Of a DNA stretch of 64,000 bases, positions 42,400-53,035 are shown in pieces. The notes under the pieces were generated by a model. The model was not told the DNA's origin, ran no database searches, and saw only the letters and a program-made list of their open reading frames with translations. Both the position numbers and the translations under genes were made by a program. Numbering within the stretch: the stretch's first letter is position 1; each line of letters opens with the position of its first letter. The stretch comes from Mycoplasma phocoenae (GTDB taxonomy: Bacteria > Bacillota_I > Bacilli_A > Mycoplasmatales > Metamycoplasmataceae), in assembly GCF_012934855.1 (NCBI RefSeq), contig NZ_CP051481.1, forward strand, positions 558,001 to 622,000, given 5' to 3'.

Positions 42400-45186
42400 T
42401 TATCGGGTTTGTTTTTTTACAAGAACTTCTAACGACTCCACTATTCTTAAATTATTATTTGTAATTATAGAGTCTTCATCACCGGAAAGGTTAGATGTTT
42501 CCACATCAAATGAAAGATTTAATCTAAAAGCTAAAGGTACATACTCATGATTATAAATTAATGAAATTTGGTATTTCCCATCCATTTCCTCATTTCAGTC
42601 TTCTGGTTTTTTATCATCAGGGTCAGGAATAAATTGCGGTACTTCTGGGGTATTTATAATGTCATCATAATACTTGTTAATAAAATTATTATATTCATCT
42701 TTATTTTCATCCGTTATTGTAATGGTTTGCTTATTTTCTAATGTAATTACGTCACCTGTTTTAAATATTTTCTTTTGGATTGTTATCAATCCATCATCAG
42801 TAAAATCAGTTACTATAAATTTTTCAAGTGGTAGTTCTTCTTTAATACTTGTTGGTTCTGACGGTTTTCATTTTATATTGTCTATATTTTTAATCTTATA
42901 TATTTTTCTGCCTTTTTCCATTGTGATTTGTTTTTTTATTATATTGTTCTCAATATCATTTCCCGGTTGTTTTTCTGAAATTTTAGAAACTGGAGGAATT
43001 TCAGACTTAACTTTAACCTTTTTAGGTAATTTATTTGGCTCTTTCACAATGATAAAAACATGTTCATTACCAACGCCAAAAGTATTAATATCAAATTTAA
43101 ATGTAGTACCATTTGGAAAATTATTCGCATTAACAATATATTGTTCGGCGTTTAAATGTTTAATTGGTGTACTCATTGATAATGCGACAACTTGTTCTGT
43201 TGCTATGGGAATAAGATCTATTGCTTTATCAGCAGGAATTGTAAATTCCTTACCTGCACTTGGAGTTACAGTAACTTCTCCAGTTAATTTATTAACAATA
43301 ATTTGATCATCTGAAAGATTTAAAGAAGCATTGGCATTTTTAATAGATTCTTTAATTTTAGCTTCTTCAGAATCTTGAATGTCAGTTGAATTTGCTACTG
43401 GTGTTAATTCTGGAAGAACATATGTTGCTTTATCAGTAGTAATTACAAATTTCTTACCTGCACTTGGAGTTACAGTAACTTCTCCAGTTGATTTATTAAC
43501 AATAATTTGATCATCTGAAAGATTTAAAGAAGCATTGGCATTTTTAATAGATTCTTTAATTTTAGCTTCTTCAGAATCTTGAATGTCAGTTGAATTTGCT
43601 ACTGGTGTTAATTCTGGAAGAACATATGTTGCTTTATCAGTAGTAATTACAAATTTCTTACCTGCACTTGGAGTTACAGTAACTTCTCCAGTTGATTTAT
43701 TAACAATAATTTGATCATCTGAAAGATTTAAAGAAGCATTGGCATTTTTAATAGATTCTTTAATTTTAGCTTCTTCAGAATCTTGAATGTCAGTTGAATT
43801 TGCTACTGGTGTTAATTCTGGAAGAACATATGTTGCTTTATCAGTAGTAATTACAAATTTCTTACCTGCACTTGGAGTTACAGTAACTTCTCCAGTTAAT
43901 TTATTAACAATAATTTGATCATCTGAAAGATTTAAAGAAACATTGGCATTTTTAATAGATTCTTTAATTTTAGCTACTTCAGAATCTTGAATGTCAGTTG
44001 AATTTGCTACTGGTGTTAATTCTGGAAGAACATATGTCGCTTTATCAGTAGTAATTACAAATTTCTTACCTGCACTTGGAGTTACAGTAACTTCTCCAGT
44101 TGATTTATTAACAATAATTTGATCATCTGAAAGATTTAAAGAAACATTGGCATTTTTAATAGATTCTTTAATTTTAGCTACTTCAGAATCTTGAATGTCA
44201 GTTGAATTTGCTACTGGTGTTAATTCTGGAAGAACATATGTCGCTTTATCAGTAGTAATTACAAATTTCTTACCTGCACTTGGAGTTACAGTAACTTCTC
44301 CAGTTGATTTATTAACAATAATTTGATCATCTGAAAGATTTAAAGAAGCATTGGCATTTTTAATAGATTCTTTAATTTTAGCTACTTCAGAATCTTGAAT
44401 GTCAGTTGAATTTGCTACTGGTGTTAATTCTGGAAGAACATATGTTGCTTTATCAGTAGTAATTACAAATTCCTTACCTGCACTTGGAGTTACAGTAACT
44501 TCTCCAGTTGATTTATTAACAATAATTTGATCATCTGAAAGATTTAAAGAAGCATTGGCATTTTTAATAGATTCTTTAATTTTAGCTACTTCAGAATCTT
44601 GAATGTCAGTTGAATTTGCTACTGGTGTTAATTCTGGAAGAACATATGTTGCTTTATCAGTAGTAATTACAAATTCCTTACCTGCACTTGGAGTTACAGT
44701 AACTTCTCCAGTTGATTTATTAACAATAATTTGATCATCTGAAAGATTTAAAGAAGCATTGGCATTTTTAATAGATTCTTTAATTTTAGCTACTTCAGAA
44801 TCTTTAATATTGGTTAAACTTTCAACTAATGTTCTAGGCGGTTCAATAAACATTAACTCAACAGTTCGGGTCATGTTAATTGTTATCGGTGAAAGACCAT
44901 TACGTTTTATCGTTACGTTACCTTTATTATCAATAAAAATTTCTTCATCAGTTAAATTTAATGATTTATTTGCACTCTTGATGTTTTCTTTAATATTTTT
45001 CTTCTCAGATTCTGAAATATTATTAATATCAACGACTTTTGTTAGTGCAAAATTATTCAATTGAATATCAACAAACAAATTTTCATTTAAATTTAATAAT
45101 AAAAATGAATTTGTTGCTAATGATGTGGATAAGGTAGTTAAAGTTAATAATTTAATTAACGTTTTCTTTTTTAGCTTTTTTTTCAT
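42400..45186 (-). CDS. Exported repeat protein (repeat gene 3, only B modules)
   Basis: 928 aa. Start follows AAGGAGATTTT. The N-terminus KKKTLIKLLTLTTLSTSLATN is a signal-peptide relative of genes 1 and 2; the following 80 residues are diverged (VVDINNISESEKKNIKENIK, NKGNVTIKRNG). Eight B modules follow, the first one partly diverged (PPRTLVESLTNIKDSEVAK). The C-terminus shares DLIPIATEQVVALSMSTPIK onward with gene 2, then differs in the last 80 residues (INTPEVPQFIPDPDDKKPED, YNHEYVPLAFRLNLSFDVE) and ends KKQTR. In-frame TGA(Trp) codons occur at 42865-42867 and near 42592. Probably a surface or secreted protein. Having a single module type, it may be closer to the older form of the family, but that is inference. 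Confidence 0.85.
43225..44856 (-). repeat. Module array of repeat gene 3 (8 B modules)
   Basis: Seven full 204-bp B modules (43225-44652) plus one diverged first module. All internal junctions are VITTDK-ATYVLPEL. Confidence 0.9.
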
Positions 45187-45656
45187 AAAATCTCCTTAAT
45201 ATTTTAAATTACATTCTGATTTTAAATAAGTATTTTTTAATAATATAGAATATAATTAGTTTAATGGGATAAATTTTATTATATCATTGATTAATAAAGT
45301 AAATTCTAAAAGACGGGATTTAAACTGATTTCCGACGTAAAACAAGGCAAAAAATTTGTTCATGCGAAACTACCCAAATATATACATGGGATTAAGATGA
45401 GCTTAAGCATCATAAAGGTTCAGAACAAGAAAATGTAGAGGACAGGTGTTATCAAAATATCTTTAAAATAATTTAAACAAGGGACAGCAACATTTTATTT
45501 TGCAAATGAGTACATTAATAAAAGTGGTAAATCAAACTTAACACAAGTTAATGAATGACATTTTAGAAAACAAATCCCTACACTGATACAAAGTTAAAAA
45601 AAACAGAAATGATTTTAATATAAAATTAAAATGTTAAATTTTAAAAAGAAGTAAAA
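45187..45656. other. Spacer with short coding-like remnants
   Basis: No intact gene. Short open stretches such as DVKQGKKFVHAKLPKYIHG (about 45335-45395) and FANEYINKSGKSNLTQVNEW (about 45500-45560) look protein-like but are interrupted; I cannot name them. Confidence 0.4.
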
Positions 45657-46049
45657 ATGCAAAAAATAAAATTGGTGAGATACTTTTTATCAGAAACGTT
45701 CGATGAAAATAAACAGATTTCTTTCAATTTAAAAAGGGTAAATGAAAAACAAATCATTAATTTTAAACATTTATGAGAAGGAATTGAGAAATTTAATAAA
45801 TTAGGCAATAAAGATATTGATAATGGTTATAAAGCAAAAGTTTGATTTCATAAAAACAGAACTTTTAGAGGTAGTGCAAGTCCTAAGGCGTGCGAAATCA
45901 TCATCAAAAGATTAAAAGAAGAAAAAATCAAAGAAATTGATGCTATTGAATTTATTAATAATGAAAATTTGGTTGAAAAAAATATTTCAAAATCAAAAAA
46001 TAATGAAGACAGCAAAAAGGATGGATTAATAACTTCACAAAAAAAATAA
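45657..46049 (+). CDS. Small protein sharing a domain with the 9.8-kb membrane protein
   Basis: 130 aa, soluble. Residues about 65-80 read VWFHKNRTFRGSASPKA, matching VWFHQNGAFRGSMSLEG in the minus-strand gene at 9807-10382; the preceding RYFLSETFDENKQISF matches FYITETLNDQNVKIWEF there. The Lys-rich tail replaces the low-complexity linker and the membrane helix. The function is unknown. Two TGA(Trp) codons. The ribosome site is weak (AAGAAG). It may be a truncated or soluble member of a mycoplasma family. Confidence 0.65.
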
Positions 46050-46100
46050 TGATGTGTTATCTTCAAAATGTGATCATAAAAAATCTGAGTCTACTTTAGA

Positions 46101-46134
46101 AAAAAAAGTGTTCATGTCGCAACGACATAAACAC
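46101..46134 (-). terminator. Terminator-like hairpin facing the minus strand
   Basis: GTGT--ATGTCG / CGACAT--ACAC with an A8 run on its left, i.e. a T8 run for minus-strand transcription. No minus-strand gene ends here, so its role is unclear; it could stop antisense transcription from the 46-47 kb region. Confidence 0.45.
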
Positions 46135-46256
46135 CACATCTAAATTATTTTGAATTTTATACTGATTTTTAATAATTTTATTAATTATAACAACAATTTT
46201 TTCTAGTGCTTATATTGGAGCATGAGGGAAAGCTCATAAATGATGATAGGAGTAAT

Positions 46257-47751
46257 ATGAATAAAAAAAACTTTAATGTTTGGACCTTTGGGCATTGGCA
46301 TTGCAGCTAGTGTAACAGCTACAACAGCAATAGTCTTATATTTCAATAACAAAAACACAAATAATCAAGAAGATGACATTAATCCGCAAAAAAAACATGA
46401 ATAATGAACTAATAGAAAAAATAAATCATTTAACTGACCAATTTAATGATTTAAAAACAAGGATATTCCAGAAAATGAATGAGAAATTAATAACATTCAA
46501 AAATTAATCACTATAGAAAAAAACACGGATAAACCAGATTTAAATAAAATATCACAATTAGAAGAAAAAATAAGAAACATTGAAAATGCAATATTATTAT
46601 CAAAAACTAAAGATAGTATAAATAAAATTACATCTTGAAATGTCGGTAGGGATAAAATGTCATCTAGTGAATTTGATGATAAAACATTAGTTGAATTAGA
46701 AAACAATGTCAATAATTTATTAGAAAATGAAGAAAAAATAAATTTAATCAAGTTATTTAACCAAAAGAAAGAAAGTGTACAAAAAAACAAAAAACTAAAG
46801 ATAGCACAAGAATTTATGTATAAATTCGCTGATTCTATTACCTCTGATATCAAAATTGTTGACAAAGAAACAAATAATGTTTTGAAAACTGATGAAATAA
46901 AAAATTTTAAAAATTACAGGGATTCCATTTTAGAAGATTTAAATGTTGATCAAATTGAAAAATTAACTACATTTGAAGATAACACATGAATAAATCCGTT
47001 TATTTTTATTATGCAGTATGAAAATATCAATGGTGTTAATATATTAAAAAACGATACGTTACACACAATGGAATTAATGGTCAATTCACTTGTTCAAATT
47101 AATTCTGAAATAAAAAATAAATTGAAAGCAAAAATTAACAAATTAGGAGAAATTTTAAATTTAGCTAAAAAAACTAATTTTTTGAATGCATATAATGATG
47201 TTGTAAAATACTTTCATAAATATTGAGATAAACCAGGATTGCGAGATACCAATAAATTGCCAAGTAAATTTGATAATAGCAAAATACTGTTATCAACAGA
47301 ATTAGAATCATTAAAACAAAAATACAATATAGATACTGAAATTTTTGAAATAAAAGATTTTGATGAATACGGTATGAAATGTATCAAGTTAAAAATATTC
47401 AACAAGAAAAATTTAGAAATATACACCATAACACAATTCATCGATATTTGAGGATATAAAATTAACTTTACTAAGTTAAATAATGAAAAAACAAAAATTA
47501 AATTTAATATTTTAAACAATGATCAAACATGAGAAAATATAACTATAAATGACATTGAAATTTCAGTTGAATCTTTTAACGGTGGTGTTTATTATCAATC
47601 TGCTAAAGATGTATCAATTAACAAACAAGATGATAAATTATCAATAAAATATAAATTGAAATATAACGGCAATGAATCTGATGATTTTTTTGAAAAAGAA
47701 TTAACGAGACAACAGTTTCAAACTGCAAAACAAAATAAATTTCAAATATAA
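46257..47751 (+). pseudogene. Frameshifted surface/anchored protein gene
   Basis: GGAG-TAAT-ATG then AAT and eight A's (46263-46270). In the ATG frame translation stops early; one A fewer would give MNKKTLMFGPLGIGIAASV, TATTAIVLYF, a clear N-terminal anchor. Two more shifts follow, in the A8 run near 46387-46394 and in TTTAAAAACAAGG near 46453. From there to 47751 one frame is open: coiled-coil-rich LEEKIRNIENAILLSKTK, LENNVNNLLENEEKINLIKL, then a Lys/Asn-rich globular part ending FQTAKQNKFQI. No lipobox. I do not recognise the family. The number of shifts favours decay, but the first tract could also be a switch. Confidence 0.65.
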
Positions 47752-47753
47752 AA

Positions 47754-47787
47754 AAAACAACACCAATAAATTATGGTGTTGTTTTTA
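47754..47787. terminator. Bidirectional terminator between the 46-kb pseudogene and rpsO
   Basis: AACAACACCA / TGGTGTTGTT stem with A run before and T run after. Confidence 0.82.
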
Positions 47788-47827
47788 TGTAAGAAATACA
47801 TTATGGTTTTATTAATTTGAAAAATAA

Positions 47828-48094
47828 TTATTTACGTATATTAAGTTCTTGAATAGTTTTTAAATATTCATCGTAACTATCATTTTTTAAATAATTCAAT
47901 AAAGATTTACGGCGGTTAACTTTAGCCATGAATCCACGCATTGAGTGAAGATCCTTTTTATTGTTTTGGAAGTGTAGTTTTAAACTTTCAATATCTTCTG
48001 TTAATAATGCTATTTGAACTACAACTGAACCTGTATCTTTATTATTTTTACCAAATTTATTGATAATTTCTTGTTTTCGATGTTTTGTTACCAT
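47828..48094 (-). CDS. rpsO: 30S ribosomal protein S15
   Basis: 88 aa, the exact family length. Binds 16S rRNA in the central domain. Seen: [20 protein letters not shown], then [38 protein letters not shown] and [25 protein letters not shown] precedes the ATG; TATAAT lies at 48171-48176 in a 85-base spacer after ribF, so it probably has its own promoter with a leader of about 70 nt that may bind S15. A decayed copy lies at 14786-15032. Confidence 0.96.
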   Translation of the reverse strand: MVTKHRKQEIINKFGKNNKDTGSVVVQIALLTEDIESLKLHFQNNKKDLHSMRGFMAKVNRRKSLLNYLKNDSYDEYLKTIQELNIRK

Positions 48095-48180
48095 TTTAAT
48101 CCCTTCTTAGCCCAGCAATAAATCCCTTTATAACCGAGCAAAAAATTGCATTGTTTTTTTATGCTAGTTAATTATATACG

Positions 48181-49011
48181 TTAAAGTGATTTTTTAAACA
48201 TTTCTATCGATTTTTTATTATCAGATTCAAATATTTTATTTTCAGCAATGTGGTTTATGTGCCTTATTTCTGAAATAATTTCTATTAATACTTCATCAAA
48301 ATATAAAATGTCATAATTTAAATCAAATATAATAACTTGATTATGTTCAGTACCATTAATATGTATAAATCCGTGGTATTCAATGTTTTTGAATACAAAA
48401 TTAGTTAAATAAATACCATTAGGAATTGTTTGAATATTAACAGGAAATGTGAATTTATAATTACTAATTGAAGTTATAAATGAGTATTTATCAATTAAAA
48501 ATTGATTCACGGCACTTATTTTTCCCTCTTTGATTAATTCTTTTAAAACAGATGAAGATATTTTTAAATTCGCTATTTTTTTTAATTTAACTGAATGAGT
48601 ATCGAAATGTTTTTTTAATTCATCTACAGTGCCGGTTCTATTGAAACCAAAGCGATAATCACTTCCACAAACAATTTTTTCAACATTTATTTTTTTAAGC
48701 TCTTCAATAAATTTATTTGCAGATATGTTTTTGAATTCTTCATTAAATTCAATAATGATGGTTATTTCCACCCCTAATTTATCCAATGTATAAATACGTG
48801 GTTTTAATTGTTGCACTTTAATTATGTTATTCATAGATTTGTCTTTAAAAAGCAAAGAAACAATAACCAACTCCGGGTTATTGCTTCGTAATTCTTTTGC
48901 TTTTTTAAATAATTCATAATGACCTAAATGTAGTGTTTCAAAAGAACCCAAAACCAATATTGTTTTAGCTTTTGATATTTGGTTAATAAGTGGTCATTTA
49001 AAAATTGTCAT
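48181..49011 (-). CDS. ribF: Riboflavin kinase / FAD synthetase-like protein
   Basis: 276 aa. RibF makes FMN and FAD from riboflavin. The N-terminal nucleotidyltransferase half is clear: LVLGSFETLHLGHYELFKKA (the G-F-D-x-x-H-x-G-H signature, with Glu in place of Asp), RIYTLDKLGVE, IVCGSDYRFGFNRTGTV and SSSVLKELIKEGKI. The C-terminal kinase half is short and eroded: FTFPVNIQTIPNGIYLTNFV replaces the usual FPTANI context, and the Glu-x-His region is hard to place, so kinase activity is doubtful. The ATG overlaps the stop of the HAD gene (TAATG). Trp at TGA in FKWPL. Confidence 0.88.
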
Positions 49012-49835
49012 TATATTATTATTCCTTCTTCTAAAAGAAATTTGTATGCACCTTGCTCAGTAACTGGTTTTGCAACTGCTTTAGCTTTTGATTTTAATTC
49101 ATCGCTTGCATTTCCCATGGCAACACCAAGACCTACTTGACTCAACATTTCTACATCATTACTTGAGTCCCCGAACGCTACAACATCTCTTAGATTAATA
49201 CCCTTCATATTACATAATATTTCCAAACCTTTTGCTTTATGAACATCTTTAGCAGCAATAAATACTCCTCCAGTTCAAACAGCTAATACCCACATATCTA
49301 AATTATTATTTTTGAATAATTCTTTGTAAAACGCTCCGATTTCTTTATTTTCCTCACTATTAACTGTGATTAAGTAGTTGGGGTCATCTTTATTATTATC
49401 GTATTCAGATACGTCGACAAAATCAGCTTTAAAGGGTTCGGTGAATCAATGATTAATATCAAAAAGTTTGTTGTAATATCCTTGTTTTTTACCAATGAAT
49501 TGGTATGGTAGTTGTAATTTTTCTGTTGCTGTTTGAAAAACTTTAAAATCTTCATATGGTATAGATTTTTCAAAAATATATTCTCTTGTAGTTAAATCCA
49601 TGATAAATCCACCATTTGCCCCAATTAAATAGTCAACATTCGGTGTATTAATTTTGTCACCGATTGTAAAAATATCTCTACCGGTACAAAACGCTGTAAT
49701 ATATCCTTGTTGTTTTAATTTAGCAAACATTTCAACAATTTCTGGTTTTAATGGTTGATTTTTTTGTCCATCTTCAAATGGCAATATTGTTCCATCAATA
49801 TCGAATGCTACTAATTTATATTTTTTATCAGGCAC
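49011..49835 (-). CDS. HAD-superfamily phosphatase, Cof type
   Basis: 274 aa. Seen: motif I VAFDIDGTILPFEDGQ, motif II-like TAFCTGRD, the Cof cap, and motifs III/IV AKGLEILCNMKG with VVAFGDSSNDVEMLSQVGLG and GVAMGNASDELKSKAKAV. The Cof family dephosphorylates sugar phosphates, FMN, PLP or thiamin precursors in different members; sitting between truB and ribF, a flavin-related substrate is possible but unproven. Start GTG (49833-49835) with GGAGGA upstream. TGA(Trp) at 49446-49448 joins the halves. Confidence 0.9.
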
Positions 49836-49844
49836 GACATCCTC

Positions 49845-50693
49845 CTATTGTGATAACTTATTCAAACGGGGTCAAAAAATTTTGATGATATCTGTCTTAT
49901 CATCGTATATCTTAGCAATTGCCACTATTTCATTTTGGTATGCTAATAATGTTTCTTGATTAATACCCTTTATTATTCCAAGAGTATTGGTTTTTTGAAG
50001 TGTTATCAATTCTTCCTTATTTAATGCATGTATATTTATACCAAATAAATCTTTAAAGTTATTTAATTGTTTGTTTTTTTGGTTTTTCTGTAAAGTTATG
50101 TTACCTGTAGCGGTTCTAAAAAGTTCACACATTACAGCGTCGGTATTTAATAAATTTGCTAAATCATGAACAATTGAACGAATATATGTTCCTTTTGAAA
50201 CGTGGGCAAAAAATTCAATAACTCCCTTATTTTTATCGTATTGAATTAAATCCAGATCATAAATTTTTATAGGATTAGCCTTTAGCTCTACGCTTTTATT
50301 TTGTCTTGCTAATTCGTATGCTCTTTTACCATTTATTTTTTTCGCGCTAAAAACCGGCGGAACTTGTGTAGTTTGTTTTTTAAGTATATTGATCGCTTTT
50401 TCAATGTCTTCTTGTTCGATATTAAATCTTGGCAAAATACTTATTGTTTCAATGTCAATATCGTACGAATTGCTATGTTTAAAAAGTTGCATTTTGCATA
50501 TATATTTTTTATCTTGTAATGTCAAATAGGATAACAATTTCGTATCTTCATCTGTCGCTACAATTAATAGACCTTCTGCAAGTGGATCTAATGTACCTGC
50601 ATGACCAATTTTTTTAATATTGTTTTCTTTCTGAAACTTTTTAATAGCCTTAAAACTCGATATTCATTTTTCTTTATTTAATGCATAAAACAT
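49845..50693 (-). CDS. truB: tRNA pseudouridine-55 synthase
   Basis: 282 aa. Converts U55 of tRNA to pseudouridine. Seen: INKEKWISS-like opening (LNKEKWISSFKAIKKF), the catalytic GHAGTLDPLAEGLLIVATDE with the nucleophile Asp, QVPPVFSAKKINGKRAYELA, GTYIRSIVHDLANLL and a C-terminal RNA-binding tail. AGGTGATT precedes the ATG. Two TGA(Trp) codons. It heads truB-HAD-ribF. Two broken copies of its middle and C-terminal part lie inside mosaic pseudogenes at 28.9 and 41.4 kb. Confidence 0.95.
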
Positions 50694-50791
50694 AATCACC
50701 TCATTTGTATTTAAATTTTAACTAATTATTAAAACATCAATTAAAAATTATTATTTATATTTGTTATTATTTTTTTAAAAGAGAGGGGCAA

Positions 50792-51097
50792 ATGAAGGAT
50801 TATAAACACATAGAAACAATGGAAGATATTTTGAATAACCACGAAAAAAGCATTGAAACATTAAATGAAATACTGAAATCCACTGAAAAAGAATTGAAAA
50901 ATTACTCTAAATTAGTAAATTATTATTTCAGCAAACAATGAATAAATGATTACAATGACGATAGCAAAGGTTTGATTCCAAAAAACATAAATAGAGGGGT
51001 TTTATCAGAAGATCTGATACATAATTTAATTATAACTTACAATGAAACGGCATTACAAATGATCGAATTAGGTACAAAAATTTTGAAAATAAAATAA
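50792..51097 (+). CDS. DUF4298-family protein
   Basis: 101 aa. Matches the DUF4298 pattern as I know it: IETMEDILNNHEKSIETLNE, YSKLVNYYFSKQWINDYND and RGVLSEDLIHNLIITYNET. Small helical protein of unknown function found in many Firmicutes. GAGAGGGGCAA gives a ribosome site. One TGA(Trp) in KQWIND. It is followed by a strong hairpin. Confidence 0.8.
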
Positions 51098-51136
51098 ATA
51101 TTCATTTTGGTTTTATATAAGTTCAAGTTAAAAAAA

Positions 51137-51179
51137 ATAACAAAAAAACAATTTTTTTATTTAATTGTTTTTTTGTTAT
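51137..51179 (+). terminator. Terminator of the DUF4298 gene
   Basis: Long AT stem ATAACAAAAAAACAATT / AATTGTTTTTTTGTTAT, symmetrical. Confidence 0.7.
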
Positions 51180-51217
51180 TTCGTTTAATTTTAAAATCCA
51201 AATAGAAGGAAGGAAAA

Positions 51218-52936
51218 ATGAAAAAAAATAAAAAAATATTAAATATTTTAACTATGGGAACTATTGTTTCTTTAGCATTTACACCATTATTGGCAATATC
51301 ATGTAACAAAGTAGAAGATAAAAAAAATGACGAAGAAGCCATTAATAAACTTGTAAATGAAAAAATACAAAAAATTAAAGAAGAAGAAAACAAGTTAAAA
51401 CTAGAACAAGAAAATGCAAAAAACACTGAAATTGCTAACAAAACAGTTTCAAAATACTGAGATAAATTCTTGAATGAAAATCACGGTAGATGATCTGGAA
51501 ATAAAACCAATTTTAATGACGTAAATACTGGTAACGATGGAATACAAAACATCGGAACAAACGGTGAAATTACTGACGCTGATTTAATAAAAAAAGCGAA
51601 ATTTAATTTAGACACTAAAATAGAAGAAAATGTGGATACTTATGGATCTTTCCACGCTTATTTATGATTGAAAAAAGAGTTAACAGATTTGGGATATAAA
51701 AACAACACAGAAGTTGTAAAATATCCAGCTCAAGCACAATTACAAGAAGCAACTGGCGAAAGAGCGGCGAACGCCAGTAAAACATATGTAGCTGCAAAAG
51801 GTACAAAATCATTAACAAAAAATCTTGTTGTTCGTGAAGATCAAACAGATGTACAATCAAAACTAAACGAAGATGGTTTTGTTACTCAAGGATTTTTATG
51901 ACATGGTAAAGATGCTCCGCAGCGTCTTGGAAAAACATACAATAATTTTGGTACAAATATAATTGTAACAATCAACCCAGATAAAGAAAAATTCAAAGAT
52001 GTTGAGGGAATTAAAGATTTATACATAACAAGTCACTACGATTCAACTGGTTATGCAGAACATGGTCAAGGTGGCGATGTAATCAAGGGAAGATCGTCAT
52101 GAGGGGCAACTGATAATGCGACTGGTGTTGCAATTACATTAGCTATGTTAAAACATTATTCAAACCCAGAAAACAGAAAAAACTTAGGTGTTAGATTGCA
52201 CATTGTTTTTGCAGATGCCGAAGAAATGGGAGTTTACGGAACAACTGCTTTTGTAAATAGCTTTGTTGAAAAAAGCGACAATGTTATTGGCGCTATAAAC
52301 CTTGATACTGTATCAGGTGGGGATCATGTTTATGTTCACTCACGCGGAGCTTTTGGAACTACATTTGGAGACCAAGTAAACCCTGGACAAACAGCAATTA
52401 GAGATCAAATTATAGCAATATCTCAAAGAAGAGCTGAATTATTAAATGATTTATCACAAGCATTAGAAATTCACCCTTCATTACAAAATTCAGAAGAATT
52501 CGAACCTATAACAGTAGGAGGAACTGGAGATTGATCAGATCATGAACCATTCCACCAAAAAGGAATTAGAACCGCATACTTTGAATCAACAAATTTTGAC
52601 ATATTATCGAAATATGAAGTATTCGATGGTTATGCACAAGTTAAAGACGATTTTGCATGAATAGATAAAAATGGTAATAAAGTAAAATTAGTAAAACAAA
52701 GTATCAATGGCGGTGTTTTAGAAAAATGAGTACTACCAGAAGGTATGAAAATGTCTGATATTAAACTTGCCGGTGATATTTGACATAGTGATTTTGATAC
52801 ACCTCAATTTATGAAAGAACACTATGGTAACCGTGTTTATAAACAATTAGACACAATTTTTGAATCAATTACTGAGTACATTCGTTCAGTATACTCATTC
52901 GATGAAAAAACAAAAACAATTTCATACATAGATTAA
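51218..52936 (+). CDS. Lipoprotein M28-family zinc peptidase
   Basis: 572 aa. N-terminal lipoprotein signal: KKNKKILNILTMGTIVSLAF then LLAISC with the lipobox Cys at residue 29. A charged linker (about 35-80) precedes the peptidase. M28 metal ligands are visible: LYITSHYDSTGY (His, Asp), SWGATDNATGVAI (bridging Asp), FADAEEMGVYG (catalytic Glu-Glu), INLDTVSGGD (Asp) and a late His in GDWSDHEPFHQKG. So it should be an active aminopeptidase or similar enzyme on the outer cell face, supplying peptides or attacking host proteins. Numerous TGA(Trp). GAAGGAAGGAAAA ribosome site; own terminator. Confidence 0.9.
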
Positions 52937-52955
52937 TAAATTATTTATATAAAAT

Positions 52956-52990
52956 AAAAGACGTTTCAAATAAAGGAAACGTCTTTTTTT
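52956..52990 (+). terminator. Terminator of the M28 lipoprotein gene
   Basis: AAAAGACGTTTC / GAAACGTCTTTT stem followed by T run. Confidence 0.9.
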
Positions 52991-53035
52991 AATACTTAAT
53001 AAAATTAAAAACATGAATTGTTATCTATGTTTTTT

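Noticed and set aside
45187-45656. A transposase or integrative-element relic
   Set aside because: No DDE motif, no terminal inverted repeats and no target duplication could be seen here or elsewhere in the surface locus.
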